64,000 nt of DNA from Kocuria rosea (GTDB taxonomy: Bacteria; Actinomycetota; Actinomycetes; Actinomycetales; Micrococcaceae). Under the pieces are notes generated by a model, which saw only the letters and a list, made by a program, of their open reading frames with translations, had not been told where the DNA came from and searched no databases. The position numbers and the translations under genes are program-made. Positions 24,164 to 36,293 of this stretch are shown piece by piece (within the stretch, counting starts at the first letter, position 1; each line of letters opens with the position of its first letter). The DNA lies in contig NZ_CP035103.1 of NCBI RefSeq assembly GCF_006094695.1, positions 1,984,001-2,048,000 of the forward strand, in the 5' to 3' direction.

Positions 24164-26859
24164 TGCTCTCTCAGGAAATCACCAAGCGCTGGCTGGACTA
24201 CTTCGAAGGCCAGGGCCACACCGTGGTGCCCTCCGCCTCGCTGATCTCCTCCCAGCCGGGTGCCATGTTCACGATCGCGGGCATGGTCCCGTTCATCCCG
24301 TACTTCCTCGGCCAGGAGACCGCCCCCTACCGGCGCGCCACGTCCATCCAGAAGTGCATCCGCACCCTCGACATCGACGAGGTGGGCAAGACCGCCCGGC
24401 ACGGCACGTTCTTCCAGATGGCCGGCAACTTCTCCTTCGGCGACTACTTCAAGGAGCGGGCCATCCCCATGGCGTGGGAGCTGCTCACCAGCCCGCTCGA
24501 GAAGGGCGGCTTCGGTCTGGACCCGGACCGGCTGTGGGTGACCGTCTACGAGGGCGACGAGGAGTCCTACACGCTCTGGAAGGACACCGTGGGGGTGCCC
24601 GCCGAGCGGATCCAGCGGCTGGGCCGGGACGAGAACTACTGGGACACCGGCCAGCCCGGCCCCGCGGGCCCCGACTCGGAGATCTTCTACGACCGCGGCC
24701 CCCGGTACGGCCGGGAGGGCGGCCCGGCCGTCGACGACGACCGGTACATCGAGATCTGGAACCTCGTCTTCATGCAGTACCAGCGCGGTGAGGGCTCGGG
24801 CAAGGACTACGAGATCCTGGGCGACCTCCCCGAGCAGAACATCGACACCGGCCTCGGCGTCGAGCGCCTCGCCATGCTGCTGCAGGACGTCGAGAACTTC
24901 TACGAGACCGACCAGGTCCGCCCCGTCCTGGACAGGGCGTCCGAGCTCTCGGGGAAGCGGTACCACGGCTCCGAGAAGCCGGGGGAGGAGGGCTACGACG
25001 ACGACGTGCGGATGCGCGTGGTCGCCGACCACGTCCGCTCCTCGCTGATGCTCATCGCCGACGGCGTGAGCCCGTCCAACGAGGGCCGCGGGTACATCCT
25101 GCGCCGCCTGCTGCGCCGCGCGATCCGCGCGATGCGCCTGATGGGCGTCACCGAGCCCTGCCTGCCCGTGCTGCTGCCCGCCTCCCGGGACGCCATGCGC
25201 GGCGTCTACCCCTACGTGGCCGAGGACTTCGAGCGGATCTCCCGGATCGCCTACGCCGAGGAGCGGGCGTTCCTGAAGACCATCGAGTCCGGCACCACCC
25301 GGCTCAACGAGGCCGTGGCCGGCGCCCGGCGCCAGGGCCAGGCCGTCTCCGGCGCGGAGGCCTTCGCCCTGCACGACACCTACGGCTTCCCCATCGACCT
25401 GACCCTCGAGATGGCCGCGGAGGCCGGGGTCCAGGTGGACGAGACGGCGTTCCGCGGTCTCATGGAGGAGCAGCGCCACCGCGCCCAGCAGGACGCCCGC
25501 GCCAAGAAGGGCGCCCACGCCGACCTCTCGGTGTTCCGCCGGCTCGTCGACGAGGGCGGCTCGGTGTTCACCGGCTACACCCGGCTCGGCCACGAGACCG
25601 TGCTGCGCGCCCTGCTGCAGGACGGCGTGACCATCCCCGCCGCGTCGGCCGGGGAGCACGTCGAGGTCGTCCTCGACGAGACACCGTTCTACGCCGAGGC
25701 CGGCGGCCAGGCCGCCGACCGGGGCACCATCAGCGGCGACGGCTTCGTGCTCGAGGTCACCGACGTCCAGCAGCCCGTGAAGGGGCTGTCCGTGCACCAG
25801 GCGGTCGTGCGCGAGGGCGAGGCCCTCTCCGGGGCCACCGTGCTCGCCCAGGTGGACGTCGCCCGGCGGCGCGCCGCCGAGGCCGCCCACACCGGCACCC
25901 ACATCGTCCACGCGGCCCTGCACGACATCCTCGGCCCCGAGGCCGTCCAGCGCGGCTCCTTCAACAAGGAGGGGTACCTGCGCTTCGACTTCGCGTGGGG
26001 CGAGGGGCTCGCCGAGGCCCAGCGCCAGGAGATCGAGGAGGTCTCCAACGCGGCGATCCACGCCAACCACGAGGTCGTCACGCAGGAGATGGCCCTCGAC
26101 GAGGCCAAGGCCATGGGCGCCATGTCCCTGTTCGGCGAGAAGTACGGGGACCGGGTGCGCGTGGTCGAGCTGAACGGACCCTGGTCCCGGGAGCTGTGCG
26201 GCGGCACGCACGTGGGCGGCACCGCCCAGATCGGCTCGCTCACCCTGCTCACCGAGCAGTCCGTGGGCTCAGGCAACCGCCGCGTCGAGGCCCTCGTGGG
26301 CCTGGACTCGTTCCGCCACCTCGCCGCCGAGCGGACCCTCGTGCACCAGCTCACCGGCATGCTCAAGGTGCAGTCCTCCGCGGAGCTGCCCGAGCGCCTG
26401 GCAGGCACCCTCGAGAAGCTGAAGTCGGCCGAGAAGGAGCTCGCGGTCCTGCGCCGCGAGAAGCTCCAGGCGCAGGCCGGCTCCCTGCTCGACGGGGTGC
26501 GGGAGGTCGGCGCCGTGAAGGTCCTGACCCACGACATGGGCGAGGTCTCCGGGGCCGACGACGTCCGCTCGCTCGCCCTCGACCTGCGCGGCCGGATGAC
26601 GGCGGAGCCGTTCGTCGTCGCCGTCACGGGCACGGCCAAGAGCCGTCCCCTGGTCCTCGTGGCGACCACCGAGGGCGCCCGCGCGGCCGGGGTGCAGGCC
26701 GGCCGGCTCGTGCGCACGGCCGCCAAGGTCCTCGGCGGCGGCGGCGGCGGCAAGGACGACATCGCCCAGGGCGGCGGGCAGGACCCGGCCAAGACGGGGG
26801 ACGCCCTGGACGCGGTGCTGGCCGACATCGCCCGGGCGGCGGGCGGCGCCGCCGCGTGA
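24163..26859 (+). CDS. alaS: Alanyl-tRNA synthetase
   Basis: 898 aa, ATG overlapping the previous stop by one base (TAATG). Class II catalytic domain at residues 1-~270 (FTIAGMVPFIPYFLG, TFFQMAGNFSFGDYFKE, NIDTGLGVERLAMLLQ). The tRNA-binding domain runs to about 460. The editing domain has zinc ligands HTGTH (about 578-582) and CGGTH (about 678-682). The C-terminal coiled coil and DHHA1 domain (about 745-895) carry a glycine-rich loop, GGGGGGKDD. Charges tRNA-Ala and clears Ser/Gly mischarging. Translationally coupled on both sides. Confidence 0.97.
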   Translation: MLSQEITKRWLDYFEGQGHTVVPSASLISSQPGAMFTIAGMVPFIPYFLGQETAPYRRATSIQKCIRTLDIDEVGKTARHGTFFQMAGNFSFGDYFKERAIPMAWELLTSPLEKGGFGLDPDRLWVTVYEGDEESYTLWKDTVGVPAERIQRLGRDENYWDTGQPGPAGPDSEIFYDRGPRYGREGGPAVDDDRYIEIWNLVFMQYQRGEGSGKDYEILGDLPEQNIDTGLGVERLAMLLQDVENFYETDQVRPVLDRASELSGKRYHGSEKPGEEGYDDDVRMRVVADHVRSSLMLIADGVSPSNEGRGYILRRLLRRAIRAMRLMGVTEPCLPVLLPASRDAMRGVYPYVAEDFERISRIAYAEERAFLKTIESGTTRLNEAVAGARRQGQAVSGAEAFALHDTYGFPIDLTLEMAAEAGVQVDETAFRGLMEEQRHRAQQDARAKKGAHADLSVFRRLVDEGGSVFTGYTRLGHETVLRALLQDGVTIPAASAGEHVEVVLDETPFYAEAGGQAADRGTISGDGFVLEVTDVQQPVKGLSVHQAVVREGEALSGATVLAQVDVARRRAAEAAHTGTHIVHAALHDILGPEAVQRGSFNKEGYLRFDFAWGEGLAEAQRQEIEEVSNAAIHANHEVVTQEMALDEAKAMGAMSLFGEKYGDRVRVVELNGPWSRELCGGTHVGGTAQIGSLTLLTEQSVGSGNRRVEALVGLDSFRHLAAERTLVHQLTGMLKVQSSAELPERLAGTLEKLKSAEKELAVLRREKLQAQAGSLLDGVREVGAVKVLTHDMGEVSGADDVRSLALDLRGRMTAEPFVVAVTGTAKSRPLVLVATTEGARAAGVQAGRLVRTAAKVLGGGGGGKDDIAQGGGQDPAKTGDALDAVLADIARAAGGAAA

Positions 26860-27548
26860 GCGACGCCTACGCCCGGGGACGGCGGATGGGGGTCGACGTC
26901 GGCCTCGTCCGCGTCGGGGTCGCCCTGTGCGACCCCGACGGCATCCTCGCCACGCCGCTTACCACGCTGCGGCGCGACCCCGACCCCCGGAAGGGCTTCG
27001 ACGTGAAGCTGCTGGCCGGCCTGGTCCAGGAGCACGACGTCGTCGCCGTCTACGTGGGGCTGCCCCGCAGCCTCGACGGCGGGGAGAACGCCTCGACCGC
27101 GATGGCGCGCGACTACGCGGAGGCCCTCGCGCGGCGGCTGCGCGTGAAGGGCCGCGACGTGCCGGTGCGGCTGGTCGACGAGCGCCTCAGCACCGTGGAC
27201 GCCCACCGGGCGCTGCTGGAGGCCGGGGTCGCCCGCCGCGACCACATGGACAAGGTCGACCAGGTGGCCGCGGCCACCATCCTGCAGAGCGCCGTGGACC
27301 GGGCCAGGGCGACCGGGGCGGAGCCCGGCGCGCCGGTGGACCCGCCGGTGTCCGGCGCCGCGGCGCCCGCCGTCCCGCATAATGGGGGTGACCGCGACGG
27401 GCAGGGTCCCGCCGCGGCCCGCCGCGGGGAGTCGTCCACCGGAGCCGGGAACACGGCCGAGGACACCGCCGAGGACACCGCCGGAGCGCCCGACCGGGCG
27501 CGCACGGCACCGTTGACGACCACCGATCCGGACGGAGAGCATTCGTGA
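26856..27548 (+). CDS. ruvX: Pre-16S rRNA nuclease / RuvX (YqgF) with long tail
   Basis: 230 aa, GTG start in a GTGA overlap with alaS. RNase H-fold protein needed for 16S rRNA 5'-end maturation; also called a putative Holliday-junction resolvase. Core residues 1-~155: RMGVDVGLVRVGVALCDP (about 8-25, first catalytic Asp), VGLPRSLDG near 66, and VDERLSTVDAH near 107. Homologues end around residue 155. Here about 75 extra residues of Ala/Gly/Asp/Thr-rich sequence follow, containing a perfect repeat (NTAEDTAEDTAG, encoded by tandem 12-bp units near 27454-27480). Overlaps mltG by four bases. Confidence 0.9.
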   Translation: MSDAYARGRRMGVDVGLVRVGVALCDPDGILATPLTTLRRDPDPRKGFDVKLLAGLVQEHDVVAVYVGLPRSLDGGENASTAMARDYAEALARRLRVKGRDVPVRLVDERLSTVDAHRALLEAGVARRDHMDKVDQVAAATILQSAVDRARATGAEPGAPVDPPVSGAAAPAVPHNGGDRDGQGPAAARRGESSTGAGNTAEDTAEDTAGAPDRARTAPLTTTDPDGEHS

Positions 27549-28768
27549 GCGACGATCCGTACGACCAGTCGGCGCCCCGCCGACCCGAGGCGCCCCGGGA
27601 GTCGTCCGGCGGCGGTCTGGGCAGCCTCCTGGACGCCCCGTCCTCGCGGGAGCCCTCCACGGGCCTGCGCGGCGTCTTCGAGCACGAGGAGCTCACCCCC
27701 GAGCAGGTCAAGCAGCGCCGGCGCCGCGGCCGCGTCTCCCTGACCACGGCCATCGCCCTGTTCCTGCTCGCCGCGCTGATCACGGTGTCCGTGCTCGGCT
27801 CCACCTTCCGGTGGTTCGAGGTCCGCGACTACCGCGGCGACGGCAAGGACCCCGTGACCTTCTCCGTGGCCGACGGCGCCACCACCGGCCAGATCGCCGT
27901 GGCCCTCGAGGCGCAGGGGATCGTGGCGGACGCCGAGACGTTCGTCGAGACCTACCAGGAGGAGCACGCCGAGCAGTTCATCCAGCCCGGCGAGTACGAG
28001 CTGCGCACGGAGATGAGCTCGGAGGCGGCCGTGGACGCGCTCATGGAGGAGGACGAGGCCAGCCACTACGCGGCGGTCAACCGGACCCTGCGCATGACCG
28101 ACGTGTTCGGGATCCTCAGCGAGTCCACCGGCATCCCCGTCTCCGAGTTCGAGGCCTACCGGGAGGACACGGCGACGTTCGGGATCCCGGACCGCTTCCC
28201 CACCCTCGAGGGCTGGCTGCACCCGGGCGAGTACCGGTTCCCGCCGGACGCCACGGCGGAGCAGATCCTGCAGACGATGGTGGACCGCACCCGCACGACC
28301 CTCGACGACAACGGCATCAGCGACGAGGACCAGATCTTCGAGGTGCTCACCATCGGCTCGATCATCGAGTTCGAGGTCCAGCCCGAGCACTACGACGTGG
28401 TGGCCGGCGCGATCGAGAACCGGCTCGAGAACCCCGACGGCGAGACCTCCGGGTTCATCCAGTCCGACGCGTCCGTGACCTACGGCCTCGACCGCCGCAG
28501 CTACGACTTCTCGGAGGAGGAGCGCCGCGACGAGTCCAACCGGTACAACACCTTCGCCAACCCCGGCCTGCCGGTGGGCCCCATCGGCTCCCCGGGCGAC
28601 GCCGCCATCGCGGCGGCCGCCGACCCGCAGGACAACGACTACTACTTCTGGGTGACCGTGGACCTGGACACGGGCGAGACGAAGTTCGCCGAGACCTACG
28701 CGGAGCACCTGGGGTACGTGGAGGAGTACAACCAGTGGTGCAGCGAGAACGAGGGCCGGTGCGGGTGA
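27545..28768 (+). CDS. mltG: Endolytic murein transglycosylase MltG
   Basis: 407 aa, GTG start overlapping ruvX (GTGA). Topology: ~65-residue basic cytoplasmic N-terminus, one membrane helix at about 68-88 (TTAIALFLLAALITVSVLG), then an extracytoplasmic LysM-like part and the YceG catalytic domain. The catalytic Glu lies in LTIGSIIEFEVQPEHY (about 267-282; family 'ASIvEkE'). FINRL-type IENRL, SDASVTYGL (usually QSDPTV.Y.L) and NTFANPGLPVGPIGSPG complete the signature. It cleaves nascent glycan strands and sets their length. Overlaps aroE. Confidence 0.94.
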   Translation: MSDDPYDQSAPRRPEAPRESSGGGLGSLLDAPSSREPSTGLRGVFEHEELTPEQVKQRRRRGRVSLTTAIALFLLAALITVSVLGSTFRWFEVRDYRGDGKDPVTFSVADGATTGQIAVALEAQGIVADAETFVETYQEEHAEQFIQPGEYELRTEMSSEAAVDALMEEDEASHYAAVNRTLRMTDVFGILSESTGIPVSEFEAYREDTATFGIPDRFPTLEGWLHPGEYRFPPDATAEQILQTMVDRTRTTLDDNGISDEDQIFEVLTIGSIIEFEVQPEHYDVVAGAIENRLENPDGETSGFIQSDASVTYGLDRRSYDFSEEERRDESNRYNTFANPGLPVGPIGSPGDAAIAAAADPQDNDYYFWVTVDLDTGETKFAETYAEHLGYVEEYNQWCSENEGRCG

Positions 28769-29652
28769 GTCCCGCCCGCGCCGCCGTGGTGGGCCACCCC
28801 ATCGGCCACTCGAGGTCCCCGGACCTGCACCGCGCCGCGTACGCGGTGCTGGGCGAGAACGTGCACTACGACGCCCACGACCTGGTCGAGGAGCAGCTCC
28901 CGCCGTTCGTCGACGCCCGCCGGTCCGACCCCGCCTGGCGCGGGCTGTCGGTGACGATGCCCCTGAAGTCGGTGGCCGCCGCGTGCGCGGACGAGCTCAC
29001 GGTCCTCGGGGCGGCGGTGGGCGCGGTCAACACCCTGCTCTTCCGCCCGGACGGGACGGTGCTCGGCCACAACACCGACGTCACCGGCATCGTGGGCGCG
29101 GTGCTCGCGGCGGGCACCGTGCCGGCCGTCCCCCGGGCCGCCGTCCTCGGCGGGGGCGGCACGGCCACGGCCGCCGTCGCCGCCGCGCAGCGGCTCGGGG
29201 CCGCCTCCGTGGACGTCTTCGTGCGCTCCGCCACCCGCGCCGGGCGCGCCGTCGAGGCGGGGCGCCGGCTCGGGATCCCCGTGCACCTGCGGGCGTGGGA
29301 CGAGGCGCCGGGCCTCCTGGCCGCGTACGACGTGGTCGTCTCCACCCTCCCGCCGCACGGCGCGGACGAGCTGGCGGCGCAGCTGGAGGCCGCCGCCCCG
29401 ACCACCACGGGCGTCCTCCTGGACGCCGCCTACGACCCGTGGCCGTCGGCGGTGGCCGCGGCCTGGTCCCGGGCCGGGGGAGCGGTGGCCCCGGGACTCG
29501 ATATGCTGATCTTCCAGGCGGTGGACCAGATCCGCCTGTTCACCGGCCGCGATCCGGGCACACCCCTGCCCCGCGAGCAGGACGTGGTCGCCGCGATGTG
29601 CGCGGCCGTGGGGCGGCCCATCCTCGCCGCCCCGTCCCTGCCCCGCACCTGA
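28765..29652 (+). CDS. aroE: Shikimate dehydrogenase
   Basis: 295 aa from GTG in a GTGA overlap with mltG; another in-frame GTG lies six bases upstream, so the start is uncertain by two codons. NADP-dependent reduction of 3-dehydroshikimate to shikimate. Substrate-binding words are GHPIGHSRSPDLHRAAY (about 8-24) and LSVTMPLKS with the catalytic Lys (about 61-69). GAVNTL and HNTDVTGI follow. The Rossmann loop is LGGGGTATAAVAA near 128, in which the first Gly of the usual GAGG is kept. The C-terminal GLDMLIFQAVDQIRLF helix is present. Confidence 0.94.
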   Translation: MSPARAAVVGHPIGHSRSPDLHRAAYAVLGENVHYDAHDLVEEQLPPFVDARRSDPAWRGLSVTMPLKSVAAACADELTVLGAAVGAVNTLLFRPDGTVLGHNTDVTGIVGAVLAAGTVPAVPRAAVLGGGGTATAAVAAAQRLGAASVDVFVRSATRAGRAVEAGRRLGIPVHLRAWDEAPGLLAAYDVVVSTLPPHGADELAAQLEAAAPTTTGVLLDAAYDPWPSAVAAAWSRAGGAVAPGLDMLIFQAVDQIRLFTGRDPGTPLPREQDVVAAMCAAVGRPILAAPSLPRT

Positions 29653-29715
29653 GACCTGTCGGCGGCCGCGCCCCGCGGGGCCCTGTCGCCGAGACCCCGA
29701 ACGGAAAGAGTTGTT

Positions 29716-32755
<3,040 letters not shown>

Positions 32756-32831
32756 ACTGGTCCGCGGTCCGGGACGACACCCCCTGTCCGCGCCGACCTG
32801 CCGACTTCGCAGACAACCAGAGAGAGAACCT

Positions 32832-33395
32832 GTGGCTACGACCAACGACATCAAGAACGGCACCGTCCTGAAGCTGGAGGGCAACCTCTGGAACGTGATC
32901 GAGTTCCAGCACGTGAAGCCGGGCAAGGGCGGGGCGTTCGTGCGCACCAAGATGCGCAACATCACCTCCGGGAAGGTCGTCGACAAGACCTTCAACGCCG
33001 GTGCGAAGATCGAGACCGCCACGGTGGACCGCAGCGAGTACCAGTACCTGTACCAGGACGGCGCCGACTACGTCTTCATGGACAACAAGACCTACGACCA
33101 GATCACCGTCCCCGGTGAGGTGGTGGGCGACGCCGCCAACTTCATGCTCGAGAACCTCAACGTGACCATCGCGCTGCACGAGGGGGCCCCGCTCTACATC
33201 GAGCTGCCCGCGTCCGTGGTCCTCGAGATCACCTACACCGAGCCGGGCCTGCAGGGCGACCGCTCCACCGGCGGCACCAAGCCCGCCACCGTGGAGACCG
33301 GCTACCAGATCCAGGTGCCGCTGTTCCTCGAGCAGGGCACCAAGGTCAAGGTCGACACCCGCACGGGTGACTACCTGGGCCGCGTCAACGAGTGA
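32832..33395 (+). CDS. efp: Elongation factor P
   Basis: 187 aa, GTG start ([17 protein letters not shown]) after GAGAGAA. Binds between the ribosomal P and E sites and relieves stalling at proline runs. Three beta-barrel domains. The conserved loop is [13 protein letters not shown], with the tip lysine at position 32. This PGKGGAF form, with prolines and glycines around an apparently unmodified Lys, is typical of actinobacterial EF-P. Domain III ends in [15 protein letters not shown], the usual family C-terminus. Overlaps nusB by four bases. Confidence 0.97.
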   Translation: MATTNDIKNGTVLKLEGNLWNVIEFQHVKPGKGGAFVRTKMRNITSGKVVDKTFNAGAKIETATVDRSEYQYLYQDGADYVFMDNKTYDQITVPGEVVGDAANFMLENLNVTIALHEGAPLYIELPASVVLEITYTEPGLQGDRSTGGTKPATVETGYQIQVPLFLEQGTKVKVDTRTGDYLGRVNE

Positions 33396-33802
33396 GCGCC
33401 CGGGGCAAGGCGCGCCGGCGCGCCGTGGAGATCCTCTTCGAGGCCGAGCAGCGTTCCGAGGACGCCCGCGAGGTCATGGAGCGGCGCCGGATGCACAGCG
33501 ACTCGCAGGTCTCCCCGTACGCCGAGGAGCTCGTCCTCGGCGTCACGATGCGCCGCGGTGAGCTCGACGAGTACCTCGAGACGTACTCCCAGGGCTGGAC
33601 CCTCGAGCGGATGCCCGCGGTGGACCGCAACGTGCTGCGCGTGGGGGCCTGGGAGCTGCTGTTCAACGACGACGTCCCGGACGGGGTCGCCGTGGCCGAG
33701 GCCGTGAGCCTCGCCAAGGAGCTCGCGGGCGACGACTCCCCGCGCTTCGTCAACGGCCTGCTGGGCCGGCTGCAGCAGATGAAGCCGACCCTGCTCGGCT
33801 GA
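33392..33802 (+). CDS. nusB: Transcription antitermination factor NusB
   Basis: 136 aa, GTG start overlapping efp (GTGA). All-helical RNA-binding protein that with NusE (S10) binds boxA and antiterminates rRNA operons. [15 protein letters not shown] (about 7-21) is the arginine-rich first helix. [19 protein letters not shown] (about 71-89) and [22 protein letters not shown] (about 102-123) are family signatures. The efp-nusB pairing upstream of the pyr operon is standard in actinobacteria. Confidence 0.96.
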   Translation: MSARGKARRRAVEILFEAEQRSEDAREVMERRRMHSDSQVSPYAEELVLGVTMRRGELDEYLETYSQGWTLERMPAVDRNVLRVGAWELLFNDDVPDGVAVAEAVSLAKELAGDDSPRFVNGLLGRLQQMKPTLLG

Positions 33803-33873
33803 CGGGGCCGCCGGACCCCGCCCGGGGCGCTACCATTTCCGGGACCACGACCGTGCGTCCCGGGAAGGTCCGC

Positions 33874-34258
33874 ATGACAGCTCCCGCGCTGCGCCTGCAG
33901 GGCGTCTCGAAGCACTACGGGACCGTGCGCGCGGTCGACCGCGTCACCCTCGAGGTCCGCCCGGGGAAGGTCTACGCGCTGCTGGGCCTCAACGGCGCCG
34001 GCAAGACCACCGTCATGCGGACGGTCCTCGGCATGGTCCGGCCCTCGGCCGCGGGCGCGGCGACGCGCACCGCGCGGGGCCCGCGGCCGTGCTCGGCGAC
34101 GCCGGCGCCGCGGACCGCCCGGACGCCGTGGCCGCCGCCCTCGTCCACGGCGGCGTGCCCCCCCCACCGGCCTCGCGGTGGTCCGCGAGGACCTCGAGGC
34201 CTACTTCCTGCGCCTGGTGGGCGCGCAGCACCGGCAGGAGCGCCCCGGTGACCGGTGA
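33874..34258 (+). pseudogene. Decayed ABC-transporter ATPase (central part deleted)
   Basis: The start (MTAPALRLQGVSKHYGTV) and Walker A (LLGLNGAGKTTVMRTVLGM, about residues 36-54) are intact. After VRPSAAGAA the frame loses similarity. A second frame one base off then gives PPPTGLAVVREDLEAYFLRL, which looks like the C-terminal end of ABC-2 ATPases, and stops at 34256-34258. The LSGGQ signature, Walker B and switch His, about 130-150 residues, are missing. Two remnants separated by a deletion plus frameshift explain this best. A hairpin (CCGGGAC at 33839 with GTCCCGG at 33857) precedes it. Confidence 0.7.
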
Positions 34259-34646
34259 GCCGGCGGCCGCCCTCGGGGCGGAGTCGCTGAAGCTGCGCCG
34301 CTCCCGCGTGCCCTGGGCCACCGCCGGGGCCGTGGCCCTCACTGTCCTCGTGGCTCAGGTGCTCGCCGCGGTCGGCCACGGCGCGTGGTACCCCTGGGCC
34401 GTGCCCGCCCTCCTCGCCGGGACGGCCGGCCCGGACGCCGCCGGCGCCGGTCCGGGCGGCGTCCTGGGCGTCGCGCTCGTCGCCCTCGGCTCCGCCGCGG
34501 CCACCGCCGCCCGGTGGGAGCGGGCCGACCACAGCGCCCAGCCCGGGCGGGGTCGCCGGGGGAGGCGGGCGTCACACCGGGCCCGGGGCGTCAGGGCCGC
34601 TGTGCTAGTTTGGGGCGAGCAAGCAACCTTTAAGTCCGTCCTGTGA
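34248..34646 (+). pseudogene. Remnant of the partner ABC-2 permease
   Basis: An open frame from GTG, overlapping the end of the ATPase relic, as a real operon partner would. ALGAESLKLRRSRVPW (about 8-23) is the typical N-terminus of ABC-2-type permeases of this actinobacterial family. A single hydrophobic stretch, then YPWAVPALLAG and LVALGSAAATAARWERADH, resembling the final helices, follow. The four or so middle helices are gone, and the frame then runs through the pyrR promoter into the pyrR leader. It cannot encode a working channel. Whether the short peptide is translated is unknown. Confidence 0.55.
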
Positions 34647-34668
34647 GGCGGGGAAGGAGGCGGCACCC
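34606..34668 (+). promoter_or_regulatory. pyr operon promoter -10 and PyrR-binding leader
   Basis: TAGTTT at 34606-34611 is the probable -10. The 5' leader then carries TCCTGTGAGG at 34639-34648, an exact match to the core of the PyrR-binding loop (UCCNGNGAGG), inside a stem whose 3' side runs into the ribosome binding site AAGGAGG at 34654-34660. In mycobacteria PyrR with UMP binds such a loop and blocks translation of pyrR. Same mode is likely here; no transcription terminator was seen. Confidence 0.75.
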
Positions 34669-35292
34669 ATGAACGACGACACCTCCGCGGCCGGTCCCTC
34701 GACGGGACCCGCCGCCGCGCGCGTCATCCTCTCGGCAGCCGACATCGACCGCGCCCTGACGCGCATCGCCCACGAGATCCTCGAGGCCAACAGAGGCAGC
34801 TCGGACCTCGTCCTGCTCGGCATCCCGCGCCGCGGCTACCCGCTGGCCCAGCGGATCGCCGCCAAGATCGCCGCCTCCGACACCGGCTTCGACGCCGCCG
34901 CGAGCCTCGGCCAGCTCGACGTCACGATGTTCCGCGACGACCTGCGCAAGAACCCCGCCCGCGCCCCCCAGCCGACCCGCATCCCCGTGCAGGGCATCGA
35001 CGGGCGCACCGTGGTCCTCGTCGACGACGTCCTGTACTCCGGGCGCACCGTGCGCGCCGCCCTCGACGCCCTCGTGGACGTCGGCCGGCCCCGCGTGGTC
35101 CGCCTCGCCGTGCTCGTCGACCGCGGCCACCGGGAGCTGCCCATCCGCGCCGACCACGTGGGCAAGAACCTGCCCACCTCCTCCCAGGAGAAGGTGCGGG
35201 TCCGGCTGGCCGAGACCGACCCCGAGCCCCGCGCGGCGGAGAACGCCGACTGCGTGGTCATCGAGACCACCGTGCCGGGAACCGGCGCATGA
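34669..35292 (+). CDS. pyrR: Bifunctional pyr operon regulator / uracil phosphoribosyltransferase
   Basis: 207 aa, ATG start ([13 protein letters not shown]) after AAGGAGG. Type I PRTase fold. [15 protein letters not shown] (about 46-60) and the PRPP motif [19 protein letters not shown] (about 113-131) are clear. [21 protein letters not shown] is the conserved PyrR-specific stretch with basic RNA-contacting residues. It senses UMP/UTP and binds its own mRNA leader, lowering expression of the pyr genes. An N-terminal 18-residue and a C-terminal ~20-residue extension are non-conserved. Overlaps pyrB (ATGA). Confidence 0.96.
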   Translation: MNDDTSAAGPSTGPAAARVILSAADIDRALTRIAHEILEANRGSSDLVLLGIPRRGYPLAQRIAAKIAASDTGFDAAASLGQLDVTMFRDDLRKNPARAPQPTRIPVQGIDGRTVVLVDDVLYSGRTVRAALDALVDVGRPRVVRLAVLVDRGHRELPIRADHVGKNLPTSSQEKVRVRLAETDPEPRAAENADCVVIETTVPGTGA

Positions 35293-36287
35293 GGCACCTG
35301 CTGTCCACGAAGGACCTCTCCTACGACGCCGCCCTGACGTTCCTGGACACCGCGGACCAGATGGCCGCCGTGGGCCAGCGCTCCGTCAAGAAGCTCCCCG
35401 CGCTGCGGGGCCGCACCGTGGTCAACCTCTTCTTCGAGGACTCGACCCGCACCCGCATCTCCTTCGAGACGGCCGCCAAGCGCCTGTCCGCGGACGTCCT
35501 CAACTTCTCCGCGAAAGGCTCCTCGGTCTCGAAGGGGGAGTCCCTCAAGGACACCGCCCAGACCCTCGCGGCGATGAGCGCCGACGCCGTGGTGATCCGG
35601 CACTCGGCCTCCGGCTCCCCGCAGCAGCTCGCGGAGTCCGACTGGATCGACGCCGCGGTGGTCAACGCCGGCGACGGCACCCACGAGCACCCCACGCAGG
35701 CCCTGCTCGACGCCATGACCCTGCGCCAGCACCGTGCCCGCACCGAGGGCCGCGAGAGCACCCGCGGGCTCGACCTCGAGGGCATGCACGTGGTGATCGT
35801 CGGCGACGTCCTGCACTCCCGGGTGGCCCGCTCCGACCTGTGGCTGTTCACCACCCTGGGCGCCCGGGTCACGTTCGTGGCCCCGCCCACCCTGCTGCCC
35901 GTCGGCATCGCGGACTGGCCTTGCCGGGTGGTCTTCTCCCTCGACGAGGCCCTGGACCCCGCCCCGGACGCGGTGATGATGCTGCGCGTGCAGCGGGAGC
36001 GGATGCACGCCGCGTTCTTCCCGACCGCCCAGGAGTACGCCCGGGAGTGGGGGCTGACCCCCGAGCGGGTCGCCGCCCTCGACGCCGCCGGGGCCGCCAC
36101 GGCGATCATGCACCCGGGACCCATGAACCGCGGGCTGGAGATCTCCTCCGCCGCGGCGGACTCCCCGCGCTCCACGGTCCTGGACCAGGTGCGCAACGGC
36201 GTCTCCGTGCGGATGTCGGTGCTCTACCTGCTGCTCTCCGGCGACGACCTCGACCCCACCTCCACCCCGCACCCCCAGGAGCGCTGA
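35289..36287 (+). CDS. pyrB: Aspartate carbamoyltransferase catalytic subunit
   Basis: 332 aa, ATG start [14 protein letters not shown], overlapping pyrR by four bases. Forms carbamoyl-aspartate. The carbamoyl phosphate motif [13 protein letters not shown] is at about 48-60; the loop [12 protein letters not shown] (about 76-87) carries the catalytic Lys; [16 protein letters not shown] (about 126-141) and [11 protein letters not shown] (about 277-287) complete the active site. No pyrI regulatory subunit is present, as usual in actinobacteria. Six bases before pyrC. Confidence 0.97.
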   Translation: MRHLLSTKDLSYDAALTFLDTADQMAAVGQRSVKKLPALRGRTVVNLFFEDSTRTRISFETAAKRLSADVLNFSAKGSSVSKGESLKDTAQTLAAMSADAVVIRHSASGSPQQLAESDWIDAAVVNAGDGTHEHPTQALLDAMTLRQHRARTEGRESTRGLDLEGMHVVIVGDVLHSRVARSDLWLFTTLGARVTFVAPPTLLPVGIADWPCRVVFSLDEALDPAPDAVMMLRVQRERMHAAFFPTAQEYAREWGLTPERVAALDAAGAATAIMHPGPMNRGLEISSAAADSPRSTVLDQVRNGVSVRMSVLYLLLSGDDLDPTSTPHPQER

Positions 36288-36293
36288 CCTCTC

